A stretch of 46,139 bases of DNA from Cellvibrionaceae bacterium. GTDB taxonomy: Bacteria; Pseudomonadota; Gammaproteobacteria; Pseudomonadales; Cellvibrionaceae. The stretch lies in NCBI GenBank assembly GCA_025800365.1, contig JAOXRT010000033.1:1-46139 (forward strand), written 5' to 3'. The notes below the pieces were generated by a model. That model had not been told where the DNA came from. It saw nothing but the letters and a program-made list of their open reading frames with translations, and searched no databases. The translations under genes were made by a program, and so were the position numbers. Positions 1 to 8,303 of this stretch are shown here, one piece after another (within the stretch, counting starts at the first letter, position 1; every line of letters starts with the position of its first letter).

Positions 1-1
1 T

Positions 2-148
2 AAAGATCAATTTCCTTCAAAAGATGAAGCCAAAAAATCTGAACGAAGAATTAAAGCCTGGGATCGAGATAAAAAGCAGGCGCTGATTGATGGTGACTGG
101 GACAAGATAACCAAGTTAGCAAGACCCAAAAACCAAAAGCTTCACTGA
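2..148 (+). CDS. C-terminal end of a GIY-YIG nuclease-family protein (5' end outside window)
   Basis: An open frame enters from the left edge and stops at 146-148, giving 48 visible residues. The readable part contains KKSERRIKAWDRDKKQALI followed by DGDWDKITKLA. This fits the family tail I know from small GIY-YIG endonucleases (pattern E-R-x-I-K-x-W-x-R-x-K-K-x-A-L-I). The catalytic GIY and YIG strands would lie upstream and cannot be seen, so activity cannot be judged. Such single-domain proteins are common, often mobile, and mostly of unknown physiological role. A perfect palindrome starts 13 bp after the stop. The family call rests on remembered pattern only. Confidence 0.62.
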   Translation, partial: KDQFPSKDEAKKSERRIKAWDRDKKQALIDGDWDKITKLARPKNQKLH

Positions 149-161
149 TGAAACAAACCCC

Positions 162-189
162 GGGGTCAGAACCCAAGGGTTCTGACCCC
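162..189. repeat. Perfect 13-bp inverted repeat (REP-like palindrome)
   Basis: GGGGTCAGAACCC at 162-174 and GGGTTCTGACCCC at 177-189 are exact reverse complements separated by AA. There is no T-tract, so it is not a standard intrinsic terminator. Palindromes built on GGGGTCAGA are familiar as short dispersed repeats next to small mobile ORFs in proteobacteria. Assigning it to such a family is inference. Confidence 0.75.
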
Positions 190-323
190 AATTCGAAGCC
201 CTGAATCTAATCGCTGCCATCGAAAATAGCAGCGCTTATGCAGCAAAGATCGACAAGGCTTTTCACGTGCAGCAAGTAAGCGATTTCCCCCCAAGGCGGC
301 AAAAGGAACTTGCCCATAGGACC

Positions 324-353
324 CCGGCTGGCATTACCTCCAGCCGGTTTTTT
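324..353 (+). terminator. Rho-independent terminator with no clear upstream gene
   Basis: CCGGCTGG (324-331) pairs perfectly with CCAGCCGG (340-347) across an 8-nt loop and is followed by six T. The hairpin is strong, but the nearest upstream coding sequence ends at 148, so what it terminates is unclear: the GIY-YIG transcript, a small RNA, or a lost gene. Confidence 0.8.
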
Positions 354-769
354 AATTCAAGGCGCCTGTGATAGATAGTAAGCTTACACTTAAGAACTTT
401 ACTAGTAAGGGATATTGCAAATATTCCCCTCTTCTCATTCCCTAAAAAAGCCAGTAAACTTTCGCACACTTTTGATCTGCAGTAGTTCTAAATCTGCAGA
501 TATTTTTATTTAAAGGCACTTTTAATTTCCGTGCACTTTTAGGAGCCCAGGCTGTGAATAAGCCTATGCATATCAATTACCACGCCCTCAGTTGGCGATG
601 GCGCCCCTAAGCGATTCTTTAGCAAGGATCAATTTGATCTTTGCACCTCTAAATAAACATTTACATATTAATTATTTAGCCGCAATACAAACGACGGCTA
701 CCCAGCATAACTACACTCGAGCTTTGTGTGCTCCATATGTGGCGGTTGGGTTTTTAGCAAGGCATTACC

Positions 770-2251
770 ATGAGCTCTATTGATGTGAAAGCGCTGGCTG
801 CGGCCGGTTATAACCGTGTACCTGTTCAACGTGAAGTGCTGGCGGATCTTGATACGCCTCTATCCAGTTATTTGAAACTGGCCCAAGGTCCATACAGTTA
901 CCTCTTTGAGTCTGTCCAAGGGGGTGAAAAATGGGGGCGTTATTCCATCTTAGGTTTACCTGCGCAAACGATTCTTACTGCGAGGGGAGATCAAGTTGAA
1001 GTGCGCCAGCAAGGAGAGTTGATCGAAAGTCATACCCTGGCGGACCCGCTTAGCTTTGTAGAAGAGTTTAAAGAGCGCTATCGCAGTCCGGATATTCCTG
1101 GCTTGCCGATGTTTACCGGTGGTTTGGTCGGTTATTTTGCTTACGATTGTGTGCGCTATGTGGAGCCTAAGCTAAAGCCTTTGGTAAATGAAGATACCAT
1201 TGGTACTCCCGACATTTTGCTGATGGTTTCGGAAGAAATATTGGTCTTTGATAACTTGGCCGGCAAAATTATTTTAATTAATCATGCCGAGATTAGTGGC
1301 GATGAAGCAAAGGACTTGGCTGCTATTGCGAGAGCCGAGCAAGATTTGTTAAAGCTTGAAGATAGATTGCGTGGGGCGACTCCGGCAACCACAGCAATGT
1401 CGCTACAGGCGAAAGGGGATACGGAAACGGCTTTTCGCTCTAGCTTTGGGGAACAGAATTTTCACCAAGCGGTGGATAAGATTAAAGACTATGTATTGAG
1501 TGGAGATACCATGCAGGTGGTGGTCTCACAGCGTCTTTCTTTGCCCTTTGAAGCTGAGCCTTTAAATCTATACCGCGCCCTGCGCAGTTTAAACCCATCA
1601 CCTTATATGTATTTTCTTGATCTCGGTGATCACCATGTAGTTGGTTCAAGCCCGGAAATTTTAGCGCGCTTAGAAAATAATGAGGTTACGGTAAGGCCGA
1701 TTGCAGGAACCCGCCGTCGTGGCAAAAACGAGGAAGAGGATCTGGCACTTGAGCAAGATTTGGTAAATGATCCGAAAGAAATTGCTGAGCATCTGATGTT
1801 AATCGATTTGGGGCGTAACGACGCTGGTCGCGTGTCCAAAATTGGTAGCGTAAAGCTTACCGATAAAATGGTCGTCGAGCGTTATTCTCATGTTATGCAC
1901 ATCACTTCAAACGTAACGGGTGAGGTTCGCGAGGATATCAGTGCCATGGATGTTCTACGTGCAGCCTTGCCGGCTGGTACTCTGTCTGGCGCACCGAAGA
2001 TTAGAGCGATGGAGATTATCGATGAGCTGGAATCGGAAAAGCGTGGGATCTATGGCGGCGCTGTGGGTTATCTTTCTTGGAATGGAAATATGGATACGGC
2101 TATTGCGATCAGGACAGCGGTCATTAAGGATAAAACACTCTATGTACAAGCGGGCGCTGGGGTAGTCGCAGACTCAAAACCTGAACTCGAATGGAAAGAA
2201 ACGATGAATAAGGCTCGCGCTATCTTTCGGGCTGCCGAAATGGTGCTGTAG
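770..2251 (+). CDS. trpE: Anthranilate synthase component I
   Basis: TrpE aminates chorismate and removes pyruvate to make anthranilate, the first step of tryptophan synthesis, using ammonia from the TrpG glutaminase. The 493-residue length is normal. The N-terminal regulatory region contains LLES-like [19 protein letters not shown], part of the feedback-binding fold. The chorismate-binding half carries [41 protein letters not shown] and [17 protein letters not shown]. The chosen ATG gives the family-typical opening ending in AAAGYNRVP. No trpG, trpD or trpC follows, so trpE stands alone here; in Pseudomonas-type genomes trpE is also separate from trpGDC. No attenuator is evident. Confidence 0.97.
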   Translation: MSSIDVKALAAAGYNRVPVQREVLADLDTPLSSYLKLAQGPYSYLFESVQGGEKWGRYSILGLPAQTILTARGDQVEVRQQGELIESHTLADPLSFVEEFKERYRSPDIPGLPMFTGGLVGYFAYDCVRYVEPKLKPLVNEDTIGTPDILLMVSEEILVFDNLAGKIILINHAEISGDEAKDLAAIARAEQDLLKLEDRLRGATPATTAMSLQAKGDTETAFRSSFGEQNFHQAVDKIKDYVLSGDTMQVVVSQRLSLPFEAEPLNLYRALRSLNPSPYMYFLDLGDHHVVGSSPEILARLENNEVTVRPIAGTRRRGKNEEEDLALEQDLVNDPKEIAEHLMLIDLGRNDAGRVSKIGSVKLTDKMVVERYSHVMHITSNVTGEVREDISAMDVLRAALPAGTLSGAPKIRAMEIIDELESEKRGIYGGAVGYLSWNGNMDTAIAIRTAVIKDKTLYVQAGAGVVADSKPELEWKETMNKARAIFRAAEMVL

Positions 2252-2406
2252 TGATGCTCTAGGTCAGCTCTGAATAATGCAGCTTAGCTCACCGAGCAGA
2301 TAAACGGCGCAAATCCTTAACTCGGCGAACCGTTTATAGGGAATTCAGTTCGGATTAAGCGGTCTGAGTGAAGTATAGGGTGTATCTACTTTGGAAGGAG
2401 AGTTCG

Positions 2407-3093
2407 ATGAGAACCTTAGTTTTTGTATTGTTAGCCTGTTTTGCGTTCAGTGTTTCTGCCGAAGAGCTTAACTACAATGTTGTGAATATCAACGCCAGCG
2501 CTAAAACGGAGTTGGCCAACGATTTAATGGAAGTAACTTTAAGCAGTTACCACCAAGAAGAAAAAGCCGAACGTGCCTCAAGTCAGGTTAATCGTGATAT
2601 GGCATGGGCAATGGATTTGTTGAAAAAAGCCAAAAACATTAAGTATCAAACTCGTGGCTACAATACCCACCCCAATTACAATCGAAGCAATCGCATTACT
2701 TCTTGGACATCTAGTCAGCGTGTGGTTATTGAAAGTGATGATTTCGATGCCGTGGGCGATCTATTGCTTAAGTTGCAGGAGCGTTTAAAGATAGAGTCCA
2801 TGCGTTTTACCACGAAGGATGAGACGCGTGATGCAGTTCAGGATGAGCTGACTACAAGTGCATTGAGCGCTTTCAAGAAAAAGGCCTTACTAGTGCAAAA
2901 GGCGATGGAGGCAAAAGATTATCGTGTGGTCAATATTTCTGTGAATCAACAAGGTCATCACAACCCTCCTGTTATGTACGCACGTGCAGAGAAATCCATG
3001 ATGATGTCCGATGCGGCGCCAAGCGTTGCAATGGAAGCCGGCGAATCTACCTTAAGCACCCAGGTGCATGGTTCAATTCAGTTGGTATATTAA
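2407..3093 (+). CDS. SIMPL-domain (DUF541) periplasmic protein
   Basis: I place the start at the ATG at 2407, which follows a good ribosome site (GGAAGGAGAG) and opens directly into a signal peptide, MRTLVFVLLACFAFSVSA, with cleavage before EEL. A longer frame starting at 2368 would bury the signal peptide. The mature protein of about 210 residues has the SIMPL/DUF541 pattern: an N-terminal strand NINASAKTELANDLMEVTL, a middle with TRGYNTHPNYN and SSQRVVIES, then LTTSALSAFKKKA. SIMPL proteins are periplasmic or outer-membrane associated and function as oligomers; their role is poorly defined. A strong terminator follows at 3169. Confidence 0.85.
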   Translation: MRTLVFVLLACFAFSVSAEELNYNVVNINASAKTELANDLMEVTLSSYHQEEKAERASSQVNRDMAWAMDLLKKAKNIKYQTRGYNTHPNYNRSNRITSWTSSQRVVIESDDFDAVGDLLLKLQERLKIESMRFTTKDETRDAVQDELTTSALSAFKKKALLVQKAMEAKDYRVVNISVNQQGHHNPPVMYARAEKSMMMSDAAPSVAMEAGESTLSTQVHGSIQLVY

Positions 3094-3168
3094 TTTACAG
3101 CTCGAGCTAGTCAGCTTCTAAGCTTAGTTATTATTCAGTCAGTTGGTCTTTGGGCCACTTTATTATTG

Positions 3169-3198
3169 GGCAGCTTTATTGAAGCTGCCTTTTCTTTT
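3169..3198 (+). terminator. Rho-independent terminator of the SIMPL gene
   Basis: GGCAGCTT (3169-3176) pairs with AAGCTGCC (3182-3189) over a 5-nt loop and is followed by TTTTCTTTT. It lies between two convergent genes. Confidence 0.88.
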
Positions 3199-3232
3199 GT
3201 GTTGCCTATTTCCCGATATGAGTAAGACGTGC

Positions 3233-3853
3233 TCAGCGAATTTGAGCTCTTCCCCAAACATTAAAGCCCAGTACTTTGGGGGTGGAAGGTAGGTAGGCAC
3301 TATCTAGCTGCTTTATTTCAAAGCCACTATCACGCAGCATTTCCACAATGGGGCGATTCATATTGCAGCCCCCCGCAAATTTACACCAGGTAGGGTTATA
3401 TTTATCTTGCTTACTGCGGACATGATGATCAGGAGCTCGGCCGTGTTCGGCAAACAGTAAGTCGCCCCCTGGTTTTAATACGCGACGCATTTGCTCTAGG
3501 GCTTGTTGCCAGCCAGGGATCGTACATAGGGTAAAGGTCAACACAATCGAGTCGGCGCTGTCGTCTTCTAGGGGGATCTCTTCACCCGGTAAGCCTAACC
3601 ATTCAACATTAATAGGTGACTTGGCGAGGTTCTTCTGGGCTTTCCTGCGCATGCCTTCAGAGGGCTCCAAGCCCCACACCATATCAACTTTGTCTTGATC
3701 ATAAAAAGGCAGGTTCAATCCAGAGCCCATGCCTATCTCTAAGACTTTGCCATAGGCTTGTGGGACGATCTTCTTGCGCTGGTAGCGCATTGGCTTGGTA
3801 TTGCAGGCCAAATCCAATAGATGTGGGAGGATATATTTGTCGTAAATGCTCAT
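3233..3853 (-). CDS. Class I SAM-dependent methyltransferase
   Basis: This 206-residue protein has the Rossmann methyltransferase core: motif I at about 35-46 (VLEIGMGSGLNLPFY), an acidic end of strand 2 (WGLEPSEGM), and motif IV/post-IV LTFTLCTIPGWQQALEQM then VLKPGGDLLFAEHG. The C-terminal segment DKYNPTWCKFAGGCNMNR is cysteine-rich and resembles METTL7/phosphatidylethanolamine-type methyltransferases of the UbiE superfamily. The substrate cannot be told from sequence; a lipid or small molecule is plausible. It lies 98 bp downstream of the glycosyltransferase-like gene on the same strand and could be in the same transcript or have its own promoter. Confidence 0.85.
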   Translation of the reverse strand: MSIYDKYILPHLLDLACNTKPMRYQRKKIVPQAYGKVLEIGMGSGLNLPFYDQDKVDMVWGLEPSEGMRRKAQKNLAKSPINVEWLGLPGEEIPLEDDSADSIVLTFTLCTIPGWQQALEQMRRVLKPGGDLLFAEHGRAPDHHVRSKQDKYNPTWCKFAGGCNMNRPIVEMLRDSGFEIKQLDSAYLPSTPKVLGFNVWGRAQIR

Positions 3854-3951
3854 GCTATCGCCTTATTATTGTATTGCGGTTGCGTTTACTGATTATTAGT
3901 TTTTGAAACACTAATATACCATAGCTTAAAAAAGCTACAGTGACATGACGT

Positions 3952-5190
3952 TTACTTTTCTGTGACCGAAGCTTTCCAGTCTTCTAGTTGGGCAATACCT
4001 TGAGGTAGGGGAATGCTAGGATAATGATGATCTCTTAGATAGTGGATAAATTTAAGGCTGCGAAATCCATCGAACCAAGTGTGGAACTCTGAAACAAATC
4101 TGTCTGCACCTACATTCTGTTGTTCTAAGTGACCCAGAAACTTTGTTAGACCTAAGCTCTGTAGAGCAGATTTTATAGCCGGGTCGAGATCTGTAGAAAG
4201 GATTTTTGATGGGTCCTGCATTAACTCTTTTAATTTTAAAAAGCACATAGGGTGGTAGCTGGCATAATCGCAAAGCTGTATGCCTTTTTCGATAATATCA
4301 CTGACCGCAGGGCCGGTACCAAAAGGGGCGCGCTGGGAGAGTCGGGATTCAATTTCGATTCTTTGCTGGTTTAGAAAGGCGATATCCCCGAGCTTGGCAA
4401 GCTTGTTTAGTAGGTAAAAATCTTCCCCAGCAGCTCTTGCTGGAAACCCTCGAACTTTGCAATAGGCCTCGAAGTGGAAGGCTAGGCATGAGCCAATGGT
4501 ATAAAAAGCATAAGGGGATTCTGCCCAAGCGAGCCCTTGTTGATAGTAGTGCAAGCCTTGTTCGTAGATTTTTGTGGCCTGACTAATGGCTTGCCTTATT
4601 TCACTATCTATGGATTCATCTTCACAGGCTGTATGCTCGAAGGCAAAGTGAGCGGCCACGATTTTGTTTTTATTATCTTCCCTCTGATTGAGGGCGTTAG
4701 TATCAAAATAGTTAGCCGGCCAGCGACAATCGGCATCGCTACTGTAGATCCAAGGGCTAATGATTTTTCCATTAGCGATTAGCTGCGCGATGATATCGGC
4801 TGCGATTTTTCGCGCGAGGCCAACACCTTCTTTGTGCGGAATGCTTAGGCCTTGACTAAAACGGTCTATTAACAGTAGCGCGCTTTGATTTGGCCACTGT
4901 AGAAGCTGTAAGTTGCCTTGCTGCCAGCAAATTGACCCACTTTTAATGGCACTATTCCAGAGCTGTTTGTTCTCAGTTCTATCTTCTTGATTGTCGCCCT
5001 GGTTGATTAGCAAAACCAATAGCGTATTGCCCTGCCTAGAGCAGAAGCTCCGGCAGTCCTCGATCATTGATGAGGGTTCATCCTTCGCAGGAATAAGCAT
5101 GGCCCTTTCAAAGCTGCTGGGCCAGTTTTGCAGTAATCGAGTTTCATTGGCGGCATACCGTTGAAGGTATTGTTGCACGCTTTTTTTCAT
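3952..5190 (-). CDS. Glycosyltransferase family 2-like protein (uncharacterised)
   Basis: This 412-residue soluble protein begins a GT-A-like fold with RAMLIPAKDEPSSM (about 29-42). A strand LVLLINQG and the nucleotide-sugar/metal-type segment PWIYSSDADCRWPANYF follow, then RAAGEDFYLLNKLAKLGDIAF, the ED-containing acceptor-side motif. The C-terminal 130 residues are helical and unassigned. It follows miaE by 6 bp, so the two are very likely co-transcribed. No membrane segment is evident, unlike polysaccharide synthases. The acceptor is unknown; cytoplasmic glycan or tRNA/lipid modification are only guesses. A functional link to MiaE is suggested by position alone. Confidence 0.65.
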   Translation of the reverse strand: MKKSVQQYLQRYAANETRLLQNWPSSFERAMLIPAKDEPSSMIEDCRSFCSRQGNTLLVLLINQGDNQEDRTENKQLWNSAIKSGSICWQQGNLQLLQWPNQSALLLIDRFSQGLSIPHKEGVGLARKIAADIIAQLIANGKIISPWIYSSDADCRWPANYFDTNALNQREDNKNKIVAAHFAFEHTACEDESIDSEIRQAISQATKIYEQGLHYYQQGLAWAESPYAFYTIGSCLAFHFEAYCKVRGFPARAAGEDFYLLNKLAKLGDIAFLNQQRIEIESRLSQRAPFGTGPAVSDIIEKGIQLCDYASYHPMCFLKLKELMQDPSKILSTDLDPAIKSALQSLGLTKFLGHLEQQNVGADRFVSEFHTWFDGFRSLKFIHYLRDHHYPSIPLPQGIAQLEDWKASVTEK

Positions 5191-5196
5191 AAGTGT

Positions 5197-5769
5197 TTAG
5201 TGTAGGGCAGATCGGATTGGCAGTTTTTCAACAATTGCCGCTTCAATATCCAATAGCTCGTCTAGGCGGCTTGCTACGCTGTCCTGTGGAAAATACAAGC
5301 ACGCTAGATCTTCAAACAAGCTGTCATGTTTGGCTTCGCTGGCGGCTATATTTCGATAAAATTTTTTTAAACTGCCTTCGGGCAATGCCTCGGCGACTAA
5401 CCCAAAGCGCTCGCAGCCGCGAGCTTCGATGACGCTGCCGAGCAATAGGCGGTCTAGAAAATAGGCATCGCTGCCTTTGCGAATTGATTTTCGAAACTCA
5501 TTAACATAGGCATCTTTGCTGTCGGCTTGAAGTGTTAAGCCGCGCTCGTGCATGATCTTTACCACCTGTTTAAAGTGCACCATCTCTTCAATACTCAAAT
5601 CGATCATAGCGTTCACTAGTTCAATTTTATCTGGATAGTGGCTTAGCATGGAGTTGGCCATGCCGGCCGCTTTTTTTTCGGCTGCGGCGTGGTCTATTAA
5701 AAAACTGTCTAAATCTTGCATGACAGCCTCGGCCCAAGCGTCTGGGGTGGCAAAGCGTAGCTTGCTCAT
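5197..5769 (-). CDS. miaE: tRNA-(ms2io6A)-hydroxylase
   Basis: MiaE is an oxygen-dependent diiron enzyme that hydroxylates the isopentenyl side chain of ms2i6A at position 37 of tRNA. The ferritin-like four-helix bundle is visible, with iron-ligand helices IEEMVHFKQVV, LLGSVIEARGCERFGLV and AASEAKHDSLF (E-x6-H, E-x2-H patterns). The length of about 190 residues is normal. I prefer the ATG at 5769 (protein starting MSKLRF); an upstream in-frame ATG at 5793 would add eight unlikely residues, although the best AAGGA lies between the two. The glycosyltransferase-like gene follows after 6 bp. Confidence 0.92.
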   Translation of the reverse strand: MSKLRFATPDAWAEAVMQDLDSFLIDHAAAEKKAAGMANSMLSHYPDKIELVNAMIDLSIEEMVHFKQVVKIMHERGLTLQADSKDAYVNEFRKSIRKGSDAYFLDRLLLGSVIEARGCERFGLVAEALPEGSLKKFYRNIAASEAKHDSLFEDLACLYFPQDSVASRLDELLDIEAAIVEKLPIRSALH

Positions 5770-5873
5770 GATGATGGCAATTCCTTGGTGCAAAAGGGGG
5801 CATTATAGCCAGTTGCAGGGCAAATTTGCGCTTAGAGTTGGCCCAAATGGCTGCTTTATCTCTAACAGCGCCC

Positions 5874-5879
5874 TATAAT
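5874..5879 (+). promoter_or_regulatory. Candidate -10 element for fabV
   Basis: A perfect TATAAT lies in the miaE-fabV divergent gap, about 125 bp before the fabV start. The region 17 bp upstream (CTGCTT) is a poor -35, so the promoter call is tentative. Confidence 0.35.
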
Positions 5880-6003
5880 GGGCGGCAAAACCGGTGCTCT
5901 TTGGCTATACAGTTGTCTAAAAAATAGACGCTTCGATCTTCCAGGTTAGCCTCGACACCCGCTAAACCCAATTGTGCATAATCTGTACTGCAAAGGTGAA
6001 ACA

Positions 6004-7191
6004 ATGATTATTAAACCAAAAGTTCGTGGCTTTATTTGCACCAACGCTCACCCTAAAGGCTGTGCTGCCCACGTCAATCAGCAAATCGATTACTTGAAAG
6101 CGCAAGGCCCTATTGATGGTGCCGCCAAAAAAGTATTGGTGATCGGCTGCTCTACAGGTTATGGCTTGGCTTCCCGAATTGCCGCGACTTTTGGCTCTGG
6201 CGCCGATACCTTGGGTGTCTGTTTTGAAAAACCTCCAACCGAGCGTAAAACAGCATCCGCCGGTTACTACAATACGGCTGCATTTCATGCCGCAGCTAAA
6301 GAGGCAGGAGTTTATTGCGAAACCATCAATGGCGATGCCTTCTCCAATGAGTGTAAAGCTCAAACGATCGAAATGATTAAAGCCGATATGGGCAAGGTGG
6401 ATCTGGTGGTTTACAGCTTGGCCTCACCGCGTCGCACTGATCCTAATACGGGCGAAACCTATAGCTCAACCTTAAAACCGGTGGGTAAAAGTTATACGGC
6501 GAAAAACCTTAATACCGATACTTTGAAAATCAGCGATATCACACTTGAGCCCGCCAACGAAGAAGAGATCGCCAACACTGTTAAGGTTATGGGTGGTGAA
6601 GATTGGGAAATGTGGATGCAGGCTTTGGCTGATGCTGATGTGTTGGCCGAAGGCGCAAAGACAGTTGCTTATACCTATTTGGGCGAAAAGTTAACTTGGC
6701 CAATCTATGGTCACGCCACCATTGGTAAAGCAAAAGAAGATCTAGATCGTGCGGCGGCTGCTATTGCGTCGGCACATGATGGATTGTCGGTGCAGGCCAA
6801 TGTCGCCGTGTTAAAAGCGGTGGTAACACAAGCTAGCTCGGCGATCCCGATTATGCCTTTGTACATTTCCTTGATGGCCAAGGTGATGAAAGAAGAGGGC
6901 ACTCACGAAGATTGTATCGAACAGGCCTATCGCTTGTTTACCGAGTGTTTGTATAACGATTCGCCGCGCTTGGATGATGGCAATCGTTTCCGGGTTGATG
7001 ACAAAGAACTACGTCCTGAAACCCAGGCGAAAATTGAAGCGCTTTGGCCACAGGTTACTGAAGAAAACTTGTTTGAGCTGACCGATTTTAAAGGCTACAA
7101 CGAAAACTTCTTGCGTCTATTTGGCTTTGGTTTGGACGGTGTAGATTACGAAGAAGATGTTGAAACCCTAGTTGATGTCGAGCTGAAATAA
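6004..7191 (+). CDS. fabV: FabV-type enoyl-[acyl-carrier-protein]/trans-2-enoyl-CoA reductase
   Basis: FabV catalyses the last step of fatty-acid elongation, the NAD(P)H reduction of trans-2-enoyl-ACP, and is characteristically triclosan-resistant. The start at 6004 gives the family opening [20 protein letters not shown]; an upstream ATG at 5974 adds ten non-conserved residues. The cofactor loop reads [14 protein letters not shown], followed by the family's [11 protein letters not shown]. The wide-spaced catalytic motif Y-x8-K is present in [20 protein letters not shown]. Length is 395 residues, as expected. It is monocistronic, with a strong terminator at 7235 and miaE divergent upstream. 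Confidence 0.96.
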   Translation: MIIKPKVRGFICTNAHPKGCAAHVNQQIDYLKAQGPIDGAAKKVLVIGCSTGYGLASRIAATFGSGADTLGVCFEKPPTERKTASAGYYNTAAFHAAAKEAGVYCETINGDAFSNECKAQTIEMIKADMGKVDLVVYSLASPRRTDPNTGETYSSTLKPVGKSYTAKNLNTDTLKISDITLEPANEEEIANTVKVMGGEDWEMWMQALADADVLAEGAKTVAYTYLGEKLTWPIYGHATIGKAKEDLDRAAAAIASAHDGLSVQANVAVLKAVVTQASSAIPIMPLYISLMAKVMKEEGTHEDCIEQAYRLFTECLYNDSPRLDDGNRFRVDDKELRPETQAKIEALWPQVTEENLFELTDFKGYNENFLRLFGFGLDGVDYEEDVETLVDVELK

Positions 7192-7234
7192 GCTAGTGCT
7201 GGGTTCGCCCTAGCAGTGATGACACAAACCACTT

Positions 7235-7260
7235 AACGGCCGGTCATTCCGGCCGTTTTG
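7235..7260 (+). terminator. Rho-independent terminator of fabV
   Basis: AACGGCCGG (7235-7243) and CCGGCCGTT (7249-7257) form a perfect 9-bp stem with a 5-nt loop, ending in TTTT. Confidence 0.88.
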
Positions 7261-7386
7261 CTGTAAAGCAAAATAAACTATGCTGCTAGGCAGAGAAAAT
7301 AACAGCTGCCTACGACAAAAAATAATAAGTGTATAAACACAGTTAAGCAGCGCCTGTAGATTGTGAGAGTTTGATTAGGTAACACC

Positions 7387-8268
7387 ATGGCACAGATGGA
7401 ATCCAAATTGCTCGAGATAGAGATCGAGCCTGGCACTGCCAGTAAGGTTAGCCCCTTGTTGCGTCGTGTCACCGCCCCCAATCCGAGTGTGATGACGGGG
7501 CCCGGCACCAATAGTTATATCGTCGGCAATAAAGAATTGGCCGTCATCGATCCTGGCCCAAGCATCAGTAGCCATGTATCTGCCCTATTAGACGCCTGCG
7601 AAGGCGCGAAGCTACGTTGGATTATCGTCACCCATACTCACCCTGATCATTCGCCGGCAGCGATGCTATTGGCCGAGGCGACAGGAGCAGAATTAATTGG
7701 GGCGACCATTGAAGACGATGGCCACCAGGATACCAGCTTTAAAGCCGATCGTGAGTTGAACGACGGTGATGTATTTAGCAACGATGAATTTAGCTTGCGG
7801 GCTGTGCACACGCCTGGTCACGTCGGTAATCATTACTGCTTTTTTCTCGAGGAAGAGAAAACGCTGTTTACCGGTGATCATATTATGCAGGGCACCACGG
7901 TTGTGGTGATACCTCCGAGTGGGGATATGGCTGAATACCTTCACTCTTTGGAGAAGCTCAAGGAATTGCACGCTGAGTATCTGGCGCCTGCTCACGGTCA
8001 TGTGATGCTGGATGCAGAATCTGTCATTCAAGGTTTGATTGACCACCGCATGGCACGTGAATCAAAAGTTCTGGCAGCCTTTGAGCGCATTGCATCTGGC
8101 ACTTTGGATCAGCTACTTCCTATTGTGTATGACGATGTTGATCCCAAGGTTTTGCCAGTGGCAAAAATTGCCCTGTGGTCACATTTGCTGAAATTAGAAA
8201 CGGATGGCCGGGCTGAAAAGCAGGCGGCTGAGACGATAGACCATGAAGTGTGGACGCTGCTGCGTTAA
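7387..8268 (+). CDS. MBL-fold metallo-hydrolase (LACTB2-like)
   Basis: This 293-residue protein has the metallo-beta-lactamase fold: TNSYIVGNKELAVIDPG at about 42-58, the zinc motif THTHPDHSPAA, a later ligand His in HTPGHVGNHYCFFL, LFTGDHIM with the bridging Asp, and PAHGHV. The C-terminal winged-helix-like tail with ARESKVL and AKIALWSHLLKLE matches LACTB2-type proteins, some of which are single-strand RNA endonucleases; others are hydrolases of unknown substrate. It lies 35 bp upstream of the aldo-keto reductase and is probably co-transcribed with it. Confidence 0.86.
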   Translation: MAQMESKLLEIEIEPGTASKVSPLLRRVTAPNPSVMTGPGTNSYIVGNKELAVIDPGPSISSHVSALLDACEGAKLRWIIVTHTHPDHSPAAMLLAEATGAELIGATIEDDGHQDTSFKADRELNDGDVFSNDEFSLRAVHTPGHVGNHYCFFLEEEKTLFTGDHIMQGTTVVVIPPSGDMAEYLHSLEKLKELHAEYLAPAHGHVMLDAESVIQGLIDHRMARESKVLAAFERIASGTLDQLLPIVYDDVDPKVLPVAKIALWSHLLKLETDGRAEKQAAETIDHEVWTLLR

Positions 8269-8303
8269 ATAAAAACCTGCCTTAGGCTGTAACGGAGAAA
8301 AAG

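Larger units (their letters stand above)
149..769. other. Gene-poor interval between GIY-YIG tail and trpE
   Basis: Over 600 bp hold no ORF I can support. The interval contains the 162-189 palindrome, a strong terminator-like hairpin at 324-353 and a weaker hairpin at 475-501 (ATCTGCAG/CTGCAGAT) followed by a T-rich run. The part from about 350 to 700 is clearly more AT-rich than the genes around it. An ORF at 592-783 runs into trpE without a recognisable product. I find no trp leader peptide: the only short ORF with a Trp codon (737-757) has six codons and one Trp. Confidence 0.6.

Noticed and set aside
737-757. Possible trp leader peptide (M W R L G F)
   Set aside because: Only one Trp codon in six codons, no following terminator/antiterminator pair before trpE.
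592-783. 63-codon ORF upstream of and overlapping trpE
   Set aside because: It has no ribosome site, no recognisable domain, lies in AT-rich DNA and runs out of frame into trpE.
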